Part shown: positions 33,991-43,242 of the stretch, one piece after another | How positions within the stretch are numbered: the stretch's first letter is position 1 | Layout of the letters: each line of letters starts with the position of its first letter | From: Runella limosa DSM 17973 | Lineage (GTDB): Bacteria > Bacteroidota > Bacteroidia > Cytophagales > Spirosomataceae | Assembly (NCBI RefSeq): GCF_000482465.1 | Contig: NZ_KI519422.1 | Span: 1-64,000, forward strand | Direction of reading: 5' to 3' | Length of the DNA stretch: 64,000 nt | Notes under the pieces: model-generated | The model's input: the letters and a program-made list of their open reading frames with translations, nothing else | Databases searched by the model: none | What the model was told of the DNA's origin: nothing | Position numbers and translations under genes: made by a program

Positions 33991-34102
33991 TTTGTCATAC
34001 CGACGAAGTTTGTCATACCGATGAAGGAGGTATCTAAACCGTTGGCACTCTTTTGTCGGAATACAACGAAGTGATAGACCTCTCCTTCGTCGAGGTGACA
34101 AA
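33991..34102. repeat. Dispersed-type repeat with direct and inverted arms
   Basis: Two near-identical direct units (tttgtcataccgacgaag at 33991 and tttgtcataccgatgaag at 34009) are followed by an inverted, imperfect counterpart (gacctctccttcgtcgaggtgacaaa, ending 34102). Sequences of this kind (tgtcatacc...gaaggaggtatct) recur in intergenic regions of Bacteroidota genomes, so a REP/MITE-like element is likely. Confidence 0.6.
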
Positions 34103-34109
34103 ATGTTTC

Positions 34110-34169
34110 GGTTTCCTGTTTAGGGTTTGAGGTTGTGAACCTCCAACAGTAAACCCCAAACAGGAAACC
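34110..34169. terminator. Large stem-loop between convergent rluA-type and glyA genes
   Basis: Arms of 19 bases (34110-34128 and 34151-34169) pair with one mismatch and enclose a second perfect hairpin (gaggtt gtg aacctc). It lies between two convergent genes and may stop transcription from both sides, although no classical T-run follows on either strand. Confidence 0.5.
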
Positions 34170-34176
34170 AAAAAAA

Positions 34177-35463
34177 CTACTTATAAAGAGGCACTTCCGC
34201 CATCCAGTTGTTTACTTCTTGTTTTACGGTTTCGATTTTTGCTTCGTTTTCAGCGTTCATCAATACCGTATCCATCAAATCCACGATACGCTCCATGTCT
34301 GCTTCCTTCAAACCACGGGTTGTCATGGCAGGCGTACCTACCCGCATTCCCGAAGTAACCATCGGCGACTTGGTATCGAATGGAACCATGTTTTTGTTTA
34401 CGGTAATATCGGCTTTGATAAGCGTATTTTCGGCCAACTTACCTGTCAAACCTTTGCTGCTCAAGTCAATCAGCATCAAGTGATTATCAGTGCCGTTTGA
34501 GATGATTTTATAGCCTTTATCGACAAACGCTTTCGCCATTGCTTGGGCGTTTTTGCGAACTTGGTGAGCGTATTCTGTGTAGTCATCGCTCAGCGCTTCG
34601 CCGAAAGCGACGGCCTTGGCTGCAATCACGTGCTCAAGTGGCCCGCCTTGTGTACCAGGGAAAACGCCAGAATCCAACAACGAAGACATCGAGCGAATGT
34701 CGCCTTTTGGTGTTTTCAGACCAAATGGGTTTTCAAAATCGTTACGCATCATAATCACACCACCACGAGGCCCACGAAGTGTTTTGTGGGTAGTTGTGGT
34801 GACGATGTGGCAATGCTCCAACGGGTCGTTCAACAAACCTTTGACAATCAGACCTGCTGGGTGAGAAATATCAGCCAACAACAACGCGCCGATTTGGTCG
34901 GCGATGGCGCGCAAACGGATATAATCCCAGTCGCGGCTATAGGCCGACGCTCCGCAGATAATCATTTTTGGGCGCTCTTTCAAAGCCGTGGCTTCTACTT
35001 TGTCCCAGTCAATAAGACCAGATTCTTGTTCTACACCGTAGAAAAACGGCTGGAAGTATTTACCCGAAATATTCACAGGCGAGCCGTGTGTCAAGTGCCC
35101 ACCGTGTGCTAAGTTAAAACCTAAAATTTTGTCGCCAGGCTGCAAACATGCCAAGAAAACGGCCGTGTTTGCCTGTGCTCCCGAGTGCGGCTGCACGTTT
35201 GCCCACGTAGCACCAAACAGCTCCTTGAGGCGGTCAATCGCAATTTGTTCGATTTGGTCCACCACTTCGCATCCACCGTAGTAGCGTTTGCCTGGAAGGC
35301 CCTCGGCGTATTTGTTGGTCAATACGCTTCCTTGTGCTTCCATTACTTGCGGAGAAGTAAAGTTTTCAGAAGCAATCAGCTCAATTCCAGACTCTTGGCG
35401 GTGGTGTTCTTTGGCGATTAAATCAAAAATTTGGGTGTCGCGGGCAATCGTGGTAGAAACCAT
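34177..35463 (-). CDS. glyA: Serine hydroxymethyltransferase
   Basis: PLP enzyme that interconverts serine and glycine and feeds one-carbon units to folate, in the cytoplasm. The 428-residue product has the PLP lysine K227 in [15 protein letters not shown], and the family motifs [48 protein letters not shown] and [13 protein letters not shown]. The ATG at 35463 is chosen because it opens directly into the family's N-terminus ([16 protein letters not shown]); the frame runs 25 codons further upstream without likeness. A TACCTTTG box lies 53 bases upstream. Confidence 0.97.
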   Translation of the reverse strand: MVSTTIARDTQIFDLIAKEHHRQESGIELIASENFTSPQVMEAQGSVLTNKYAEGLPGKRYYGGCEVVDQIEQIAIDRLKELFGATWANVQPHSGAQANTAVFLACLQPGDKILGFNLAHGGHLTHGSPVNISGKYFQPFFYGVEQESGLIDWDKVEATALKERPKMIICGASAYSRDWDYIRLRAIADQIGALLLADISHPAGLIVKGLLNDPLEHCHIVTTTTHKTLRGPRGGVIMMRNDFENPFGLKTPKGDIRSMSSLLDSGVFPGTQGGPLEHVIAAKAVAFGEALSDDYTEYAHQVRKNAQAMAKAFVDKGYKIISNGTDNHLMLIDLSSKGLTGKLAENTLIKADITVNKNMVPFDTKSPMVTSGMRVGTPAMTTRGLKEADMERIVDLMDTVLMNAENEAKIETVKQEVNNWMAEVPLYK

Positions 35464-35515
35464 TGTATGTACGATTTTGGGATGATACAAAATACGATTT
35501 GGAAGAAATTTTCCG

Positions 35516-35523
35516 CAAAGGTA
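35516..35523 (-). promoter_or_regulatory. Putative -7 box for glyA
   Basis: Minus-strand TACCTTTG, 52 bases before the glyA start. No good -33 TTG was found. Because it lies inside the longer open frame, it supports the short start. Confidence 0.4.
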
Positions 35524-35592
35524 CTGCTTCCGAACCACATAGACACACCCAAGCTTGAGAAAATTAGAATTTTGTAGGGGTACTGGGCCGAT

Positions 35593-36168
35593 TTACAACA
35601 ATCGAAACGACATTCGATGGTAAGAACAGGGGCCAAACTCCCGAATGCCCGCCCGATGCACGGGCGTAGGGTAGCCTACATTTCTTTCCCAACCATAGTG
35701 AGGAAACTCCACCGCCAAACGCTCCATGAGGTCGTCGCGGTAGGTTTTGGCCAGTACCGAAGCCGCCGCAATGCTCATAAATTTGGCGTCGCCTTTTATA
35801 ATGCAGGTATGGGGTAAAAACGGGTAAGGCGTAAAGCGATTTCCGTCCACCAACAAATGCTCGGGGCGCAGTGCCAATTGATCAACGGCACGGTGCATGG
35901 CCAAAAAGCTGGCTTTAAGGATGTTAATTTTGTCAATTTCTTCGTTGGATACTTCCGCGATGGCCCACGCCAAGGCGGCCTCTTGTATGTCGTTGCGAAG
36001 GGCTTCGCGTTGCTTTTTATTCAACTGCTTCGAGTCGTTGAGCAGTTCGTTGGTGTAGTCTTTGGGAAGAATCACGGCTGCTGCTACCACAGGCCCCGCT
36101 AGGCAGCCTCGCCCCACTTCGTCGAGGCCCGCTTCGGTGAGTTCTGCATGGTAGAAAGGTTTGAGCAT
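35593..36168 (-). CDS. rnhB: Ribonuclease HII
   Basis: Endonuclease that cuts RNA in RNA-DNA hybrids and removes misincorporated ribonucleotides. The 191-residue protein has the first catalytic pair D16-E17 in [19 protein letters not shown], the later Asp in [10 protein letters not shown], and [16 protein letters not shown] with the last metal-binding Asp; [16 protein letters not shown] is the usual C-terminal signature. It is divergent from the exopolysaccharide operon, with 75 bases between starts, and upstream of glyA on the same strand. Confidence 0.96.
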   Translation of the reverse strand: MLKPFYHAELTEAGLDEVGRGCLAGPVVAAAVILPKDYTNELLNDSKQLNKKQREALRNDIQEAALAWAIAEVSNEEIDKINILKASFLAMHRAVDQLALRPEHLLVDGNRFTPYPFLPHTCIIKGDAKFMSIAAASVLAKTYRDDLMERLAVEFPHYGWERNVGYPTPVHRAGIREFGPCSYHRMSFRLL

Positions 36169-36178
36169 ACATCGGGTA

Positions 36179-36210
36179 TTTTGGACAGGCGGGCAATTTA
36201 CGTATTTTTG
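36179..36210 (+). promoter_or_regulatory. Near-consensus Bacteroidota promoter for the exopolysaccharide operon
   Basis: TTTTG (36179-36183), 19-base spacer, TATTTTTG (36203-36210), 33 bases before the Wza-like start. Both elements and spacing match the Bacteroidota housekeeping promoter. It also supports the ATG at 36244. Confidence 0.65.
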
Positions 36211-36243
36211 TTTCGAGGTTATCCCTCCTCGCTATTTTTTGCT

Positions 36244-37020
36244 ATGCGTTTTATCGTTTTGCTTCTTCTTTTTTGTGGCCCCCTTTACGCCCAAAAAAGC
36301 ACCTCAGATACCACAAAAGCCACTCAGACGATTGGTAGTCAGCCTGAGTTGTTGTCAGATACGACAGAGTACCGCCTTAAACCTGGGGATCGTTTGCGAA
36401 TCCGAAGCCTCAATGCGCTTGAGATTATTTTCCCGCAGGGTGGAAACATCGCCGTGGCCTCCACGCCCATGTCGTCGGGACAGGCAGGGGCGTCTGCCTA
36501 TTTGATTACCGTTGACCGTTATGGCCAAATCGTTTTACCACAAGTGGGGCGCGTCAAAGTGGCGGGACTTACCAAAACCGATGCCACCAGGGCCATAGAA
36601 CAGTATTACAAAGACCTTATCAACGACCCTATTTTTGACATTGAGATTTCCAACCTACAAATCAGGGTATTGGGCTCGGTGGCGAAACAAGGCATGATTT
36701 ATCTTGAAAATGAAAAATTGACCTTGGGAGAGGTCATTGCCATGTCGGGGGGGATTGATTTTGCAACGGCTGAAAAAACGATTAAACTGATTCGGAAACG
36801 CTCAGGCGTGCAACAAGAAGTCAATTATGACATCCGCAACCTTGGCGACCCAGCCGTGGCCAACATTCCAGTTTTTGACGGAGATTACGTCTTTGTTCCG
36901 CCTTCCAAATGGAGCTTACGGATTGTTAAAAACCAACGATTTGCCAGTATATTGTCCCCAGTGGTGATTGGGCTCAACGCCGTTGCGGTTGTTTTAGGAT
37001 TGTACCTGACACTTAGATAG
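36244..37020 (+). CDS. Polysaccharide export protein, Wza-like (Poly_export and SLBB)
   Basis: A 258-residue envelope protein of exopolysaccharide or capsule export. A signal peptide (MRFIVLLLLFCGPLYAQ) is followed by the Poly_export domain (YRLKPGDRLRIRSLN, with YLITVDRYGQIVLPQVGRV), an SLBB-type domain (LQIRVLGSVAKQGMIYLENE, LTLGEVIAMSGGID) and a hydrophobic C-terminus (SPVVIGLNAVAVVLGLYLTL). No lipobox Cys is properly placed, unlike E. coli Wza. The ATG at 36244 is chosen because the signal peptide starts there and a promoter lies just upstream; the frame is open 32 codons further. It is first of three genes with PHP phosphatase (6 bases) and BY-kinase. Confidence 0.92.
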   Translation: MRFIVLLLLFCGPLYAQKSTSDTTKATQTIGSQPELLSDTTEYRLKPGDRLRIRSLNALEIIFPQGGNIAVASTPMSSGQAGASAYLITVDRYGQIVLPQVGRVKVAGLTKTDATRAIEQYYKDLINDPIFDIEISNLQIRVLGSVAKQGMIYLENEKLTLGEVIAMSGGIDFATAEKTIKLIRKRSGVQQEVNYDIRNLGDPAVANIPVFDGDYVFVPPSKWSLRIVKNQRFASILSPVVIGLNAVAVVLGLYLTLR

Positions 37021-37026
37021 CGGCCC

Positions 37027-37767
37027 ATGTTTTCGTTTTTTAAGAAAAAATCTTCGAGCGCAACTGCTCCTTTTTCACTCGATTTCATGGAAAGTGATTG
37101 GCATTGCCACGTGCTTCCTGGCATTGACGATGGATCGCCCGATGAAAACGTGACGTTGGCAATGTTGCAGGAGTACGTACAATTAGGCATCAAGAAAATT
37201 GTGGCTACGCCCCACGTTCGGGCCGATTATTTCAAAAATACCCTTGAGACCATCCAAGCCGCCGCCGCAAAAACCAACGCACTCATTGAAACTCATTCGC
37301 TTCCTTTGGTGCTAGAAGCATCGGCGGAATATTATGCTGACGAAAATTTTGTTCAACTCATTCAAGAAGATCAGCTGTTACCTATCGAGGGCCAGTATAT
37401 TCTATTTGAATTTTCGATGCAAGCGCCTAGCCTTTGGGGGCACAAATTGATTGAAAAAATTCAACAAAAAGGATACACGCCGTTGCTCGCGCATCCCGAG
37501 CGCTACCGATACTGGCACGGAAAGCCGAGGGAATGGCAAAGCCTAAAAAACAAAGGGGTTTCTTTTCAGCTCAATTTGCTGTCGTTGGTGGGTCAGTATG
37601 GGTCGGCCGAACGAAAAGCGGCCGAACAATTGATAGAAAAAGGGTATTATGAGGCATTTGGTACCGATGCGCACGGGCTTCATCAATTACAAAAATTGAA
37701 GGATTTGGGTCGAAACCCGCACTTTGACACGTTACAACAATTACCTTTGCTCAATCGTTTGGGGTAA
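37027..37767 (+). CDS. PHP-family tyrosine-protein phosphatase (CpsB/YwqE-like)
   Basis: A 246-residue metal-dependent phosphatase that in this family dephosphorylates the BY-kinase of capsule synthesis. PHP motifs are SDWHCHVLPGIDDGS (HxH and Asp), KKIVATPHVRADYF, LEASAEYYADENF, PLLAHPERYRYW and FGTDAHGLHQL. It lies between the Wza-like and BY-kinase genes, 6 and 24 bases away, so the phosphatase and its substrate kinase are cotranscribed. Confidence 0.93.
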   Translation: MFSFFKKKSSSATAPFSLDFMESDWHCHVLPGIDDGSPDENVTLAMLQEYVQLGIKKIVATPHVRADYFKNTLETIQAAAAKTNALIETHSLPLVLEASAEYYADENFVQLIQEDQLLPIEGQYILFEFSMQAPSLWGHKLIEKIQQKGYTPLLAHPERYRYWHGKPREWQSLKNKGVSFQLNLLSLVGQYGSAERKAAEQLIEKGYYEAFGTDAHGLHQLQKLKDLGRNPHFDTLQQLPLLNRLG

Positions 37768-37791
37768 ACAAATTAGAGGGAAACAGCTATT

Positions 37792-40236
37792 ATGCAAAAC
37801 GGAAACTGGAGCCAATCACAAGATAGATACACTGAAGTATCCGCCGACATTGACGTTAAGCGGATTCTTAAAGTCATTCTAAGTCGTTGGTATTGGGTGA
37901 TTGGTGCCTTGGTTTTGACCGTTGGTGGGTGTGCTATCTTTCTTCAAGTGGCCCATCCGCGTTACATGGCGGAGATGGTACTAAAGTACAATGATAAACA
38001 AACCGAGCTCGACGAACTGAACCGCCTCATTCAGTCTGATGAATCTAATTTAGAGTACCTTACCGAACTGTATGTTATTAAATCGGAAGAGGTCATCAAC
38101 GGGGCAATCAAAAAGCTCGATTATCCGTTTACTTTTTATCGTGAACTTACCTTTCGTCACGATGACGTGTATCCATATCAGCCTTTTACGGCACAGGTTA
38201 TCTCTTACGACCACAGTAAGTTTCAGTTTGGGCTTTTTGAAATAAAACAGTCTGGTCTAATCACCTACAAAACCAAAGACGAAACGGAAAACCTAACCTT
38301 CGATTTGTCGAAAGATACCCTAGTTTCGGTACGGGGACTTTCGTTCAGTGTCAAATCTGTCGAGAGGCTTTCGCAGGATTATGTATTTTCTTACAACGAC
38401 CTTAACGACCTTCGTGGGCGCCTTGACGGTGGAATTAAAGTAACCGAAGAAGGGGCGAGTTTGCCGATTTTGAACGTTTCCTTTTCGTACTATAACCGAC
38501 AGTTTACGCAAGATTTTTTGCAAAAACTCATTGAATCGTACGAAGAATATAACCTTGAACAAAAAAAGCGGTCGTCGAACTTGACGATTAATTTTATTCA
38601 GGAACAAATCAAAATCTACGCGGCAGCACTTCAAAAAGCGTCGTCGGAGTTAGAACGGTACAAACAACGCAGTTCGGTGCCTAGTTTGCAAGCCTCCATG
38701 TCGGACGTGATGGGGCAAATGACGCAGCTTGAGGCGCAAAAAAACACTTTAGAGATTGCAAAATCGTACATCAATTTGCTCGAACAAAGCCTGAGCAATC
38801 GTTTTGAACCCGTCAATGTGGGTAGTTTAGGGCTTGATGGTACCAGCGACGGTGTCCTTCTCAAGTTGGTCTCAGATCTCAATCGCCTCATTCTTGATCG
38901 GAAAGCGTATATTATTGGTAAAAACCTGAGTGTCAACAACCCAATTGTAAAAACTGCCGATGACGAAATTGACCGCGTACGGGAGCAGATTCTCACCAAT
39001 ATCAGGGTTCAGCGCCAAAAAAATGAGAGTACACTGGGCATTATCAGTCAAAATTTGGCGCTAATTAAAAGCCGAATGAATGCTCTGCCGTCGGTAGAAC
39101 GAGAGCTTGGATATCTTCAAAATGACCGTGATGTTAACGAAAAAATATACCTTTTGTTGATTAACAAAGAGATTGAAACCTCGATTGTAAAAGCGGGTGT
39201 TTTGCCGTCGTTTACGGTACTTACCCGCAGTTATGCGTATCAGATTTACCCACAAGCGCCGCGCCTTATTTCGGTGTCGCTCGTTTTGGGGTTATTGATT
39301 GGGTTTGGTTCAATCTTTTTAGCCCGTTTTGCCAACGGGAAATTTACCGAAATTTCCAAAATTGGTGCTTCCGAGCACGTCAATTTGCTGGGACTCATTC
39401 AGCGATTCCCGCACAAAATCTCCCAAAACGAAAAAGATTTGCTGCATTTTTTGGAAAACCGTTCGTTGTTTTCTGAATCAGTCAACAGCATTCGTACCAA
39501 CCTCAGCTTTCTGACCGACGCCCCAAGTCAGCAAGGAAAATTGTTGGTGATTACATCGGAACTCTCAGGCGAAGGCAAATCGTTTGTGACGCTGAATTTG
39601 GCAACGTCTTTGACCAAAATTGGCAAAAAAGTGCTGGTGGTTGTGTCAGACTTGCGGCGGTCGAACATGCACCGTTATTTTAACCACAACAACAAAATTG
39701 GGCTAAGTACGTACCTGTCGGGAAAAGTGGATGATTTTCACCAGACGATACATCATTCAGTCATCGAAAACCTCGACTTTATTCCTGCGGGGCCGTCGCC
39801 TTTTAACCCGACTGAGCTTATTCAAAATGAGCGCTTTGAGGCATTTATTGCCAGCGCTCAGCAAGAGTATGATTTTGTGTTGGTGGATACTGCCCCCGTT
39901 GGTTTGGTGTCGGACAATGTTCCTCTGTTGAAGAAAAGCGATTTGGTGATTTACATCATTCGTTGGTTGTACTCGCACAAAGAATCGTATTTGTTGGTCA
40001 ACCAAATTGCGGAAGAATATAAAATCAAAAACGTGGGTGTTATCATCAATGATTTTTACAAAGATGACCTGTATGCCAACCTCATGCCAGCGGCTTATTA
40101 TTCGTCGAAAGGCTACGGTTACAGCTACAAGCAGACTTACGATTATTACGGCAAGAAAAATAATTACTACCACAACGAGACGCCGTCCAAATCTATTTGG
40201 CGAAAAATGATTCGTTGGGTCAAAAAAGAACAGTAA
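37792..40236 (+). CDS. Polysaccharide co-polymerase / BY-type tyrosine autokinase (Wzc-like)
   Basis: An 814-residue inner-membrane protein that controls polysaccharide chain length and export. Order: Wzz domain with a first membrane helix (about 35-55, WYWVIGALVLTVGGCAIFLQ), a long periplasmic coiled-coil region (about 250-440), a second helix (about 495-515, ISVSLVLGLLIGFGSIFLAR), then the cytoplasmic kinase: Walker A ELSGEGKS (K596), Walker A' region VVVSDLRRSNMH, Walker B FVLVDTAP (D699). The C-terminal tail is a Tyr cluster (AAYYSSKGYGYSYKQTYDYY), the autophosphorylation site. In the A' motif the first of the two usual Asp residues is replaced (VVSD rather than IDAD). No glycosyltransferases or flippase follow. 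Confidence 0.94.
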   Translation: MQNGNWSQSQDRYTEVSADIDVKRILKVILSRWYWVIGALVLTVGGCAIFLQVAHPRYMAEMVLKYNDKQTELDELNRLIQSDESNLEYLTELYVIKSEEVINGAIKKLDYPFTFYRELTFRHDDVYPYQPFTAQVISYDHSKFQFGLFEIKQSGLITYKTKDETENLTFDLSKDTLVSVRGLSFSVKSVERLSQDYVFSYNDLNDLRGRLDGGIKVTEEGASLPILNVSFSYYNRQFTQDFLQKLIESYEEYNLEQKKRSSNLTINFIQEQIKIYAAALQKASSELERYKQRSSVPSLQASMSDVMGQMTQLEAQKNTLEIAKSYINLLEQSLSNRFEPVNVGSLGLDGTSDGVLLKLVSDLNRLILDRKAYIIGKNLSVNNPIVKTADDEIDRVREQILTNIRVQRQKNESTLGIISQNLALIKSRMNALPSVERELGYLQNDRDVNEKIYLLLINKEIETSIVKAGVLPSFTVLTRSYAYQIYPQAPRLISVSLVLGLLIGFGSIFLARFANGKFTEISKIGASEHVNLLGLIQRFPHKISQNEKDLLHFLENRSLFSESVNSIRTNLSFLTDAPSQQGKLLVITSELSGEGKSFVTLNLATSLTKIGKKVLVVVSDLRRSNMHRYFNHNNKIGLSTYLSGKVDDFHQTIHHSVIENLDFIPAGPSPFNPTELIQNERFEAFIASAQQEYDFVLVDTAPVGLVSDNVPLLKKSDLVIYIIRWLYSHKESYLLVNQIAEEYKIKNVGVIINDFYKDDLYANLMPAAYYSSKGYGYSYKQTYDYYGKKNNYYHNETPSKSIWRKMIRWVKKEQ

Positions 40237-40356
40237 AGAATGCGCAGATTTTGGCTGTTTTTTTGTTCTGACGAAATTTTTGGCACTGTTGTTGTCGAGC
40301 AAAAGAACAAAGTAACTTAAATAGGCGCTCAATCCGTATAAAAAATAGCTGAGTTC

Positions 40357-40387
40357 TTTTTGAGTTTCAAGAGTTTTCCTAATTTTG
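40357..40387 (+). promoter_or_regulatory. Near-consensus Bacteroidota promoter for the TPR membrane-protein gene
   Basis: TTTTTG (40357-40362), 17-base spacer, TAATTTTG (40380-40387), 25 bases before the start at 40413. Both elements and spacing match consensus. Confidence 0.65.
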
Positions 40388-40412
40388 CACTCCAATTTGA
40401 AAATCAATAGTA

Positions 40413-41108
40413 ATGAGCAATAAAGACACAGATTCGGGGCTTGATTTTTTAGAGAGCCCAGAAGGTTTGGCAGGAGAGTTAACCAAATTTGAAAAAAGCA
40501 TCGAAAAAAACCGCAATATCTTTGTCATTGCGGGGGGAGCAATTGTCGTTGCACTAGCAGGATGGTTCGGGTATCACTACTACGTAAGTAGCCAAGATGA
40601 GCAAGCTCAAGCTGCTTTGTACGCTCCTGTTTTTGCCTTTGAATCCGATTCTCTTAATAAAGCACTCAAAGGAAGCGCAGGTAACCCAGGTTTGGCGGCT
40701 ATTGCTGACGAATACGGTGCGACACCAGCAGGTAACCTTGCGCAGTTTTATGCAGGTGCAGCGCTTTTGAAGCAAGGCAAATTTGATGAAGCCATTGAAC
40801 ATTTGAAGTCTTTCAGCTCGTCTGATTTGTTGGTTCAAGCCCGTGCTTACTCATTGATTGGTGATGCTTACATGGAAAAAAATAGCGTTGAGGATGCCAT
40901 CAGCTATTACCAAAAAGCGGTTGATTATAAGCCAAATGCGTATTTTACACCTTCTTACATGATTAAGCTTGGTGTGGCTTACGAAAAAGCAAAGAAAAAC
41001 ACGGAAGCGATTGAAGTATATAGTCAGCTTATTGAGAAATACCCTCAGTCGTCAGAAGTGCTAAACGCGAAGAAATTTAAAGGTTTCCTCGAAAGCGCTG
41101 CTGAATAA
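40413..41108 (+). CDS. Membrane-anchored TPR protein, YfgM-like
   Basis: A 231-residue protein with a short cytoplasmic N-terminus, one membrane helix (FVIAGGAIVVALAGWFGYHY, about residues 37-56) and a periplasmic TPR region (AQFYAGAALLKQGKFDEAIE; ARAYSLIGDAYMEKNSVEDA; IKLGVAYEKAKKNTEAIEVY). The layout is that of YfgM, an ancillary SecYEG/chaperone-associated protein in E. coli, but function here is inferred from layout only. It has its own promoter and a terminator after it, so it is a single-gene unit. Confidence 0.85.
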   Translation: MSNKDTDSGLDFLESPEGLAGELTKFEKSIEKNRNIFVIAGGAIVVALAGWFGYHYYVSSQDEQAQAALYAPVFAFESDSLNKALKGSAGNPGLAAIADEYGATPAGNLAQFYAGAALLKQGKFDEAIEHLKSFSSSDLLVQARAYSLIGDAYMEKNSVEDAISYYQKAVDYKPNAYFTPSYMIKLGVAYEKAKKNTEAIEVYSQLIEKYPQSSEVLNAKKFKGFLESAAE

Positions 41109-41128
41109 GCATAGCATGAAAAACTTAC

Positions 41129-41170
41129 GAAAAGGATAAGGCTACTACGGCTTTATCCTTTTCCTTTTTT
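41129..41170 (+). terminator. Terminator after the TPR protein gene
   Basis: A 14-bp stem with one mismatch (gaaaaggataaggc / gctttatccttttc), 7-base loop, followed by ctttttt. Confidence 0.85.
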
Positions 41171-41215
41171 AGAACAATACAATCATCCATCTTTTACTGA
41201 TTAACAACGAAAACT

Positions 41216-42130
41216 ATGAGTTTACTAACCGTTGGGTCTGTTGCTTTTGATGCCATCGAAACCCCTTTTGGAAAAACCGATAAAATTGTAGGTGGCGCGG
41301 CTACGTACATCACACTTACTGCTTCGTATTTTACCAAAAAGAACAACATCATTGGGGTTGTGGGTGGCGATTTCCCAAAAGAAATGATTGAGACCTTAGA
41401 ACAACACGGTGTCAACACGGAAGGATTGGAAATCAAACCAGAAGGAAAAACATTTTTTTGGTCGGGTAAATACCACAATGACATGAACAGCCGCGATACG
41501 TTGGATACGCAGCTCAACGTTTTTGGCGACTTTGACCCCATCATTCCTGCGTCTTACCAAGATTGTACCTACTTGATGTTGGGCAACATGGTGCCTGCGC
41601 TTCAAATGGCGGTTTTGGATCGTCTCAATAACCGTCCAAAGTTTGTGATGCTTGATACCATGAACTTGTGGATGAACATTGCCCTCGAAGACCTCAAAGC
41701 GGTGATTGCGAAAGTAGATTGCTTGACGGTCAACGACGAAGAAGCACGAATGCTTTCGGGCGACTACTCGTTGCGTCGTGCCGCAAAAACCATCATGGCG
41801 ATGGGGCCTAAAACGCTCATCATCAAAAAAGGCGAGCACGGTGCGCTCCTTTTCCAAGGCGATGAAGTATTTTTCTGCCCAGCCTTGCCGTTGGAAGAAG
41901 TGTTTGACCCAACGGGCGCTGGTGATACGTTCGCAGGTGGTTTTATTGGATATTTGGCAAGTACCGACGACATCAGCTTCGCCAACATGAAGCGTGCGAT
42001 TGTGTACGGTTCGGCCATGGCGTCGTTTTGCGTGGAGAAATTTGGCCCTGAGCGCATCATCGACCTTACCCAAGCCGAAATCGACGCGCGTGTGCAAGAG
42101 TTTGTGCTTTTGTCAACGTTCCATATTTAA
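41216..42130 (+). CDS. PfkB-family carbohydrate/nucleoside kinase
   Basis: A 304-residue ribokinase-like cytoplasmic kinase. Visible motifs are the N-terminal VGGAATYITLTASYF (the GG switch), the substrate-lid region, DCLTVNDEEARMLSG, LIIKKGEHGALLF, and the C-terminal signature FDPTGAGDTFAGGFIGYLA with the catalytic Asp in GAGD. Substrate cannot be told: sugar, nucleoside or sugar-phosphate are all possible. hemB begins 26 bases downstream on the same strand, so both may share a transcript. Confidence 0.9.
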   Translation: MSLLTVGSVAFDAIETPFGKTDKIVGGAATYITLTASYFTKKNNIIGVVGGDFPKEMIETLEQHGVNTEGLEIKPEGKTFFWSGKYHNDMNSRDTLDTQLNVFGDFDPIIPASYQDCTYLMLGNMVPALQMAVLDRLNNRPKFVMLDTMNLWMNIALEDLKAVIAKVDCLTVNDEEARMLSGDYSLRRAAKTIMAMGPKTLIIKKGEHGALLFQGDEVFFCPALPLEEVFDPTGAGDTFAGGFIGYLASTDDISFANMKRAIVYGSAMASFCVEKFGPERIIDLTQAEIDARVQEFVLLSTFHI

Positions 42131-42156
42131 TTCAATCGACGACCGTCGTTTCTAAT

Positions 42157-43137
42157 ATGAGTTACTCAATACCTCGCCGTCCTCGCCGCAATCGTCAATC
42201 GGCGGCCATTCGTGCGCTCGCGCAGGAAACTACGCTCTCCGTCAACGACCTTATCTACCCGATGTTTATCGTGGAAGGAAGTGGTGTGCGGAGCGAAGTA
42301 AAATCGATGCCGGGCATTTATCGCCACTCGCTCGATACCCTTTTGGAAGAACTGAAAGAGGTTACCGATTTGGGCATTAAGTGCATTGATTTATTCCCGA
42401 ATTACCCCGAGGATAAAAAAGACAAATACGCCACCGAAAGCTACCGCGAAGGAACGTTGTACCTTGATGCGCTCAAAACCATCAAAGACAAATTTCCTGA
42501 TTTAGCATTAATGACCGACGTTGCCATGGATCCTTACAGCAGCGATGGCCACGATGGTTTGGTAGAAAATGGAAAAATCCTCAACGACGAAACCCTCGAC
42601 ATTCTAGCCAAAATGGCCGTCGCCCAAGCGCGCGCGGGTGCTGATATTCTTGGGCCGAGCGACATGATGGACGGTCGTGTAGGTTTCATTCGTGAAGCCC
42701 TTGATGCCGAAGGTTTTACCGACGTGAGTATCATGTCGTATTCGGTCAAATACGCCAGTGCGTTTTACGGCCCTTTCCGCGATGCGCTTGATTCGGCACC
42801 TCGTTTTGGGGACAAAAAAACGTACCAAATGAATCCTGCTAACGTACGCGAAGCCCTGATTGAGGCGGAACTTGATTACCAAGAAGGAGCTGACTTTTTG
42901 ATGGTAAAACCCGCATTGGCGTACTTGGACGTGATTAAGACGTTGAACCAAAACTTTGATTTGCCGATTGCGGCCTACAATGTTTCGGGTGAGTATGCCA
43001 TGATTAAAGCGGCGGCTCAAAATGGCTGGCTCGACGGCGATCGGGCTATGTTAGAAACCCTGATGTCAATTCGTCGGGCAGGGGCGAAGATTATTTTGAC
43101 CTACTTCGCGAAAGAATTTGCGCTATTGCAAGCGTAA
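42157..43137 (+). CDS. hemB: Delta-aminolevulinic acid dehydratase (porphobilinogen synthase)
   Basis: Condenses two 5-aminolevulinates to porphobilinogen in tetrapyrrole synthesis. The 326-residue product has the two active-site lysines K198 (MSYSVKYASAFYGPF) and K251 (FLMVKPALAYLDVI). At the metal site the motif is MTDVAMDPYSSDGHDG, with Asp and Ser where zinc-type enzymes have three Cys; this points to the magnesium-type, non-zinc class. The start RPRRNRQSAAIRALAQET is usual for the family. A terminator follows at 43177. Confidence 0.97.
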   Translation: MSYSIPRRPRRNRQSAAIRALAQETTLSVNDLIYPMFIVEGSGVRSEVKSMPGIYRHSLDTLLEELKEVTDLGIKCIDLFPNYPEDKKDKYATESYREGTLYLDALKTIKDKFPDLALMTDVAMDPYSSDGHDGLVENGKILNDETLDILAKMAVAQARAGADILGPSDMMDGRVGFIREALDAEGFTDVSIMSYSVKYASAFYGPFRDALDSAPRFGDKKTYQMNPANVREALIEAELDYQEGADFLMVKPALAYLDVIKTLNQNFDLPIAAYNVSGEYAMIKAAAQNGWLDGDRAMLETLMSIRRAGAKIILTYFAKEFALLQA

Positions 43138-43176
43138 AGAGTTACAATTTTCGCCTTTTCTATGCGTTTAGTGAAA

Positions 43177-43214
43177 AGTCACGCCCGTGTGTATTACCAA
43201 GGGCGTGGCTTTTT
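43177..43214 (+). terminator. Terminator after hemB
   Basis: 10-bp stem (agtcacgccc / gggcgtggct, one G-T pair), 14-base loop, followed by ttttta. Confidence 0.75.
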
Positions 43215-43242
43215 ATTCTCAGCTATAAACTTAATTAGAAAG

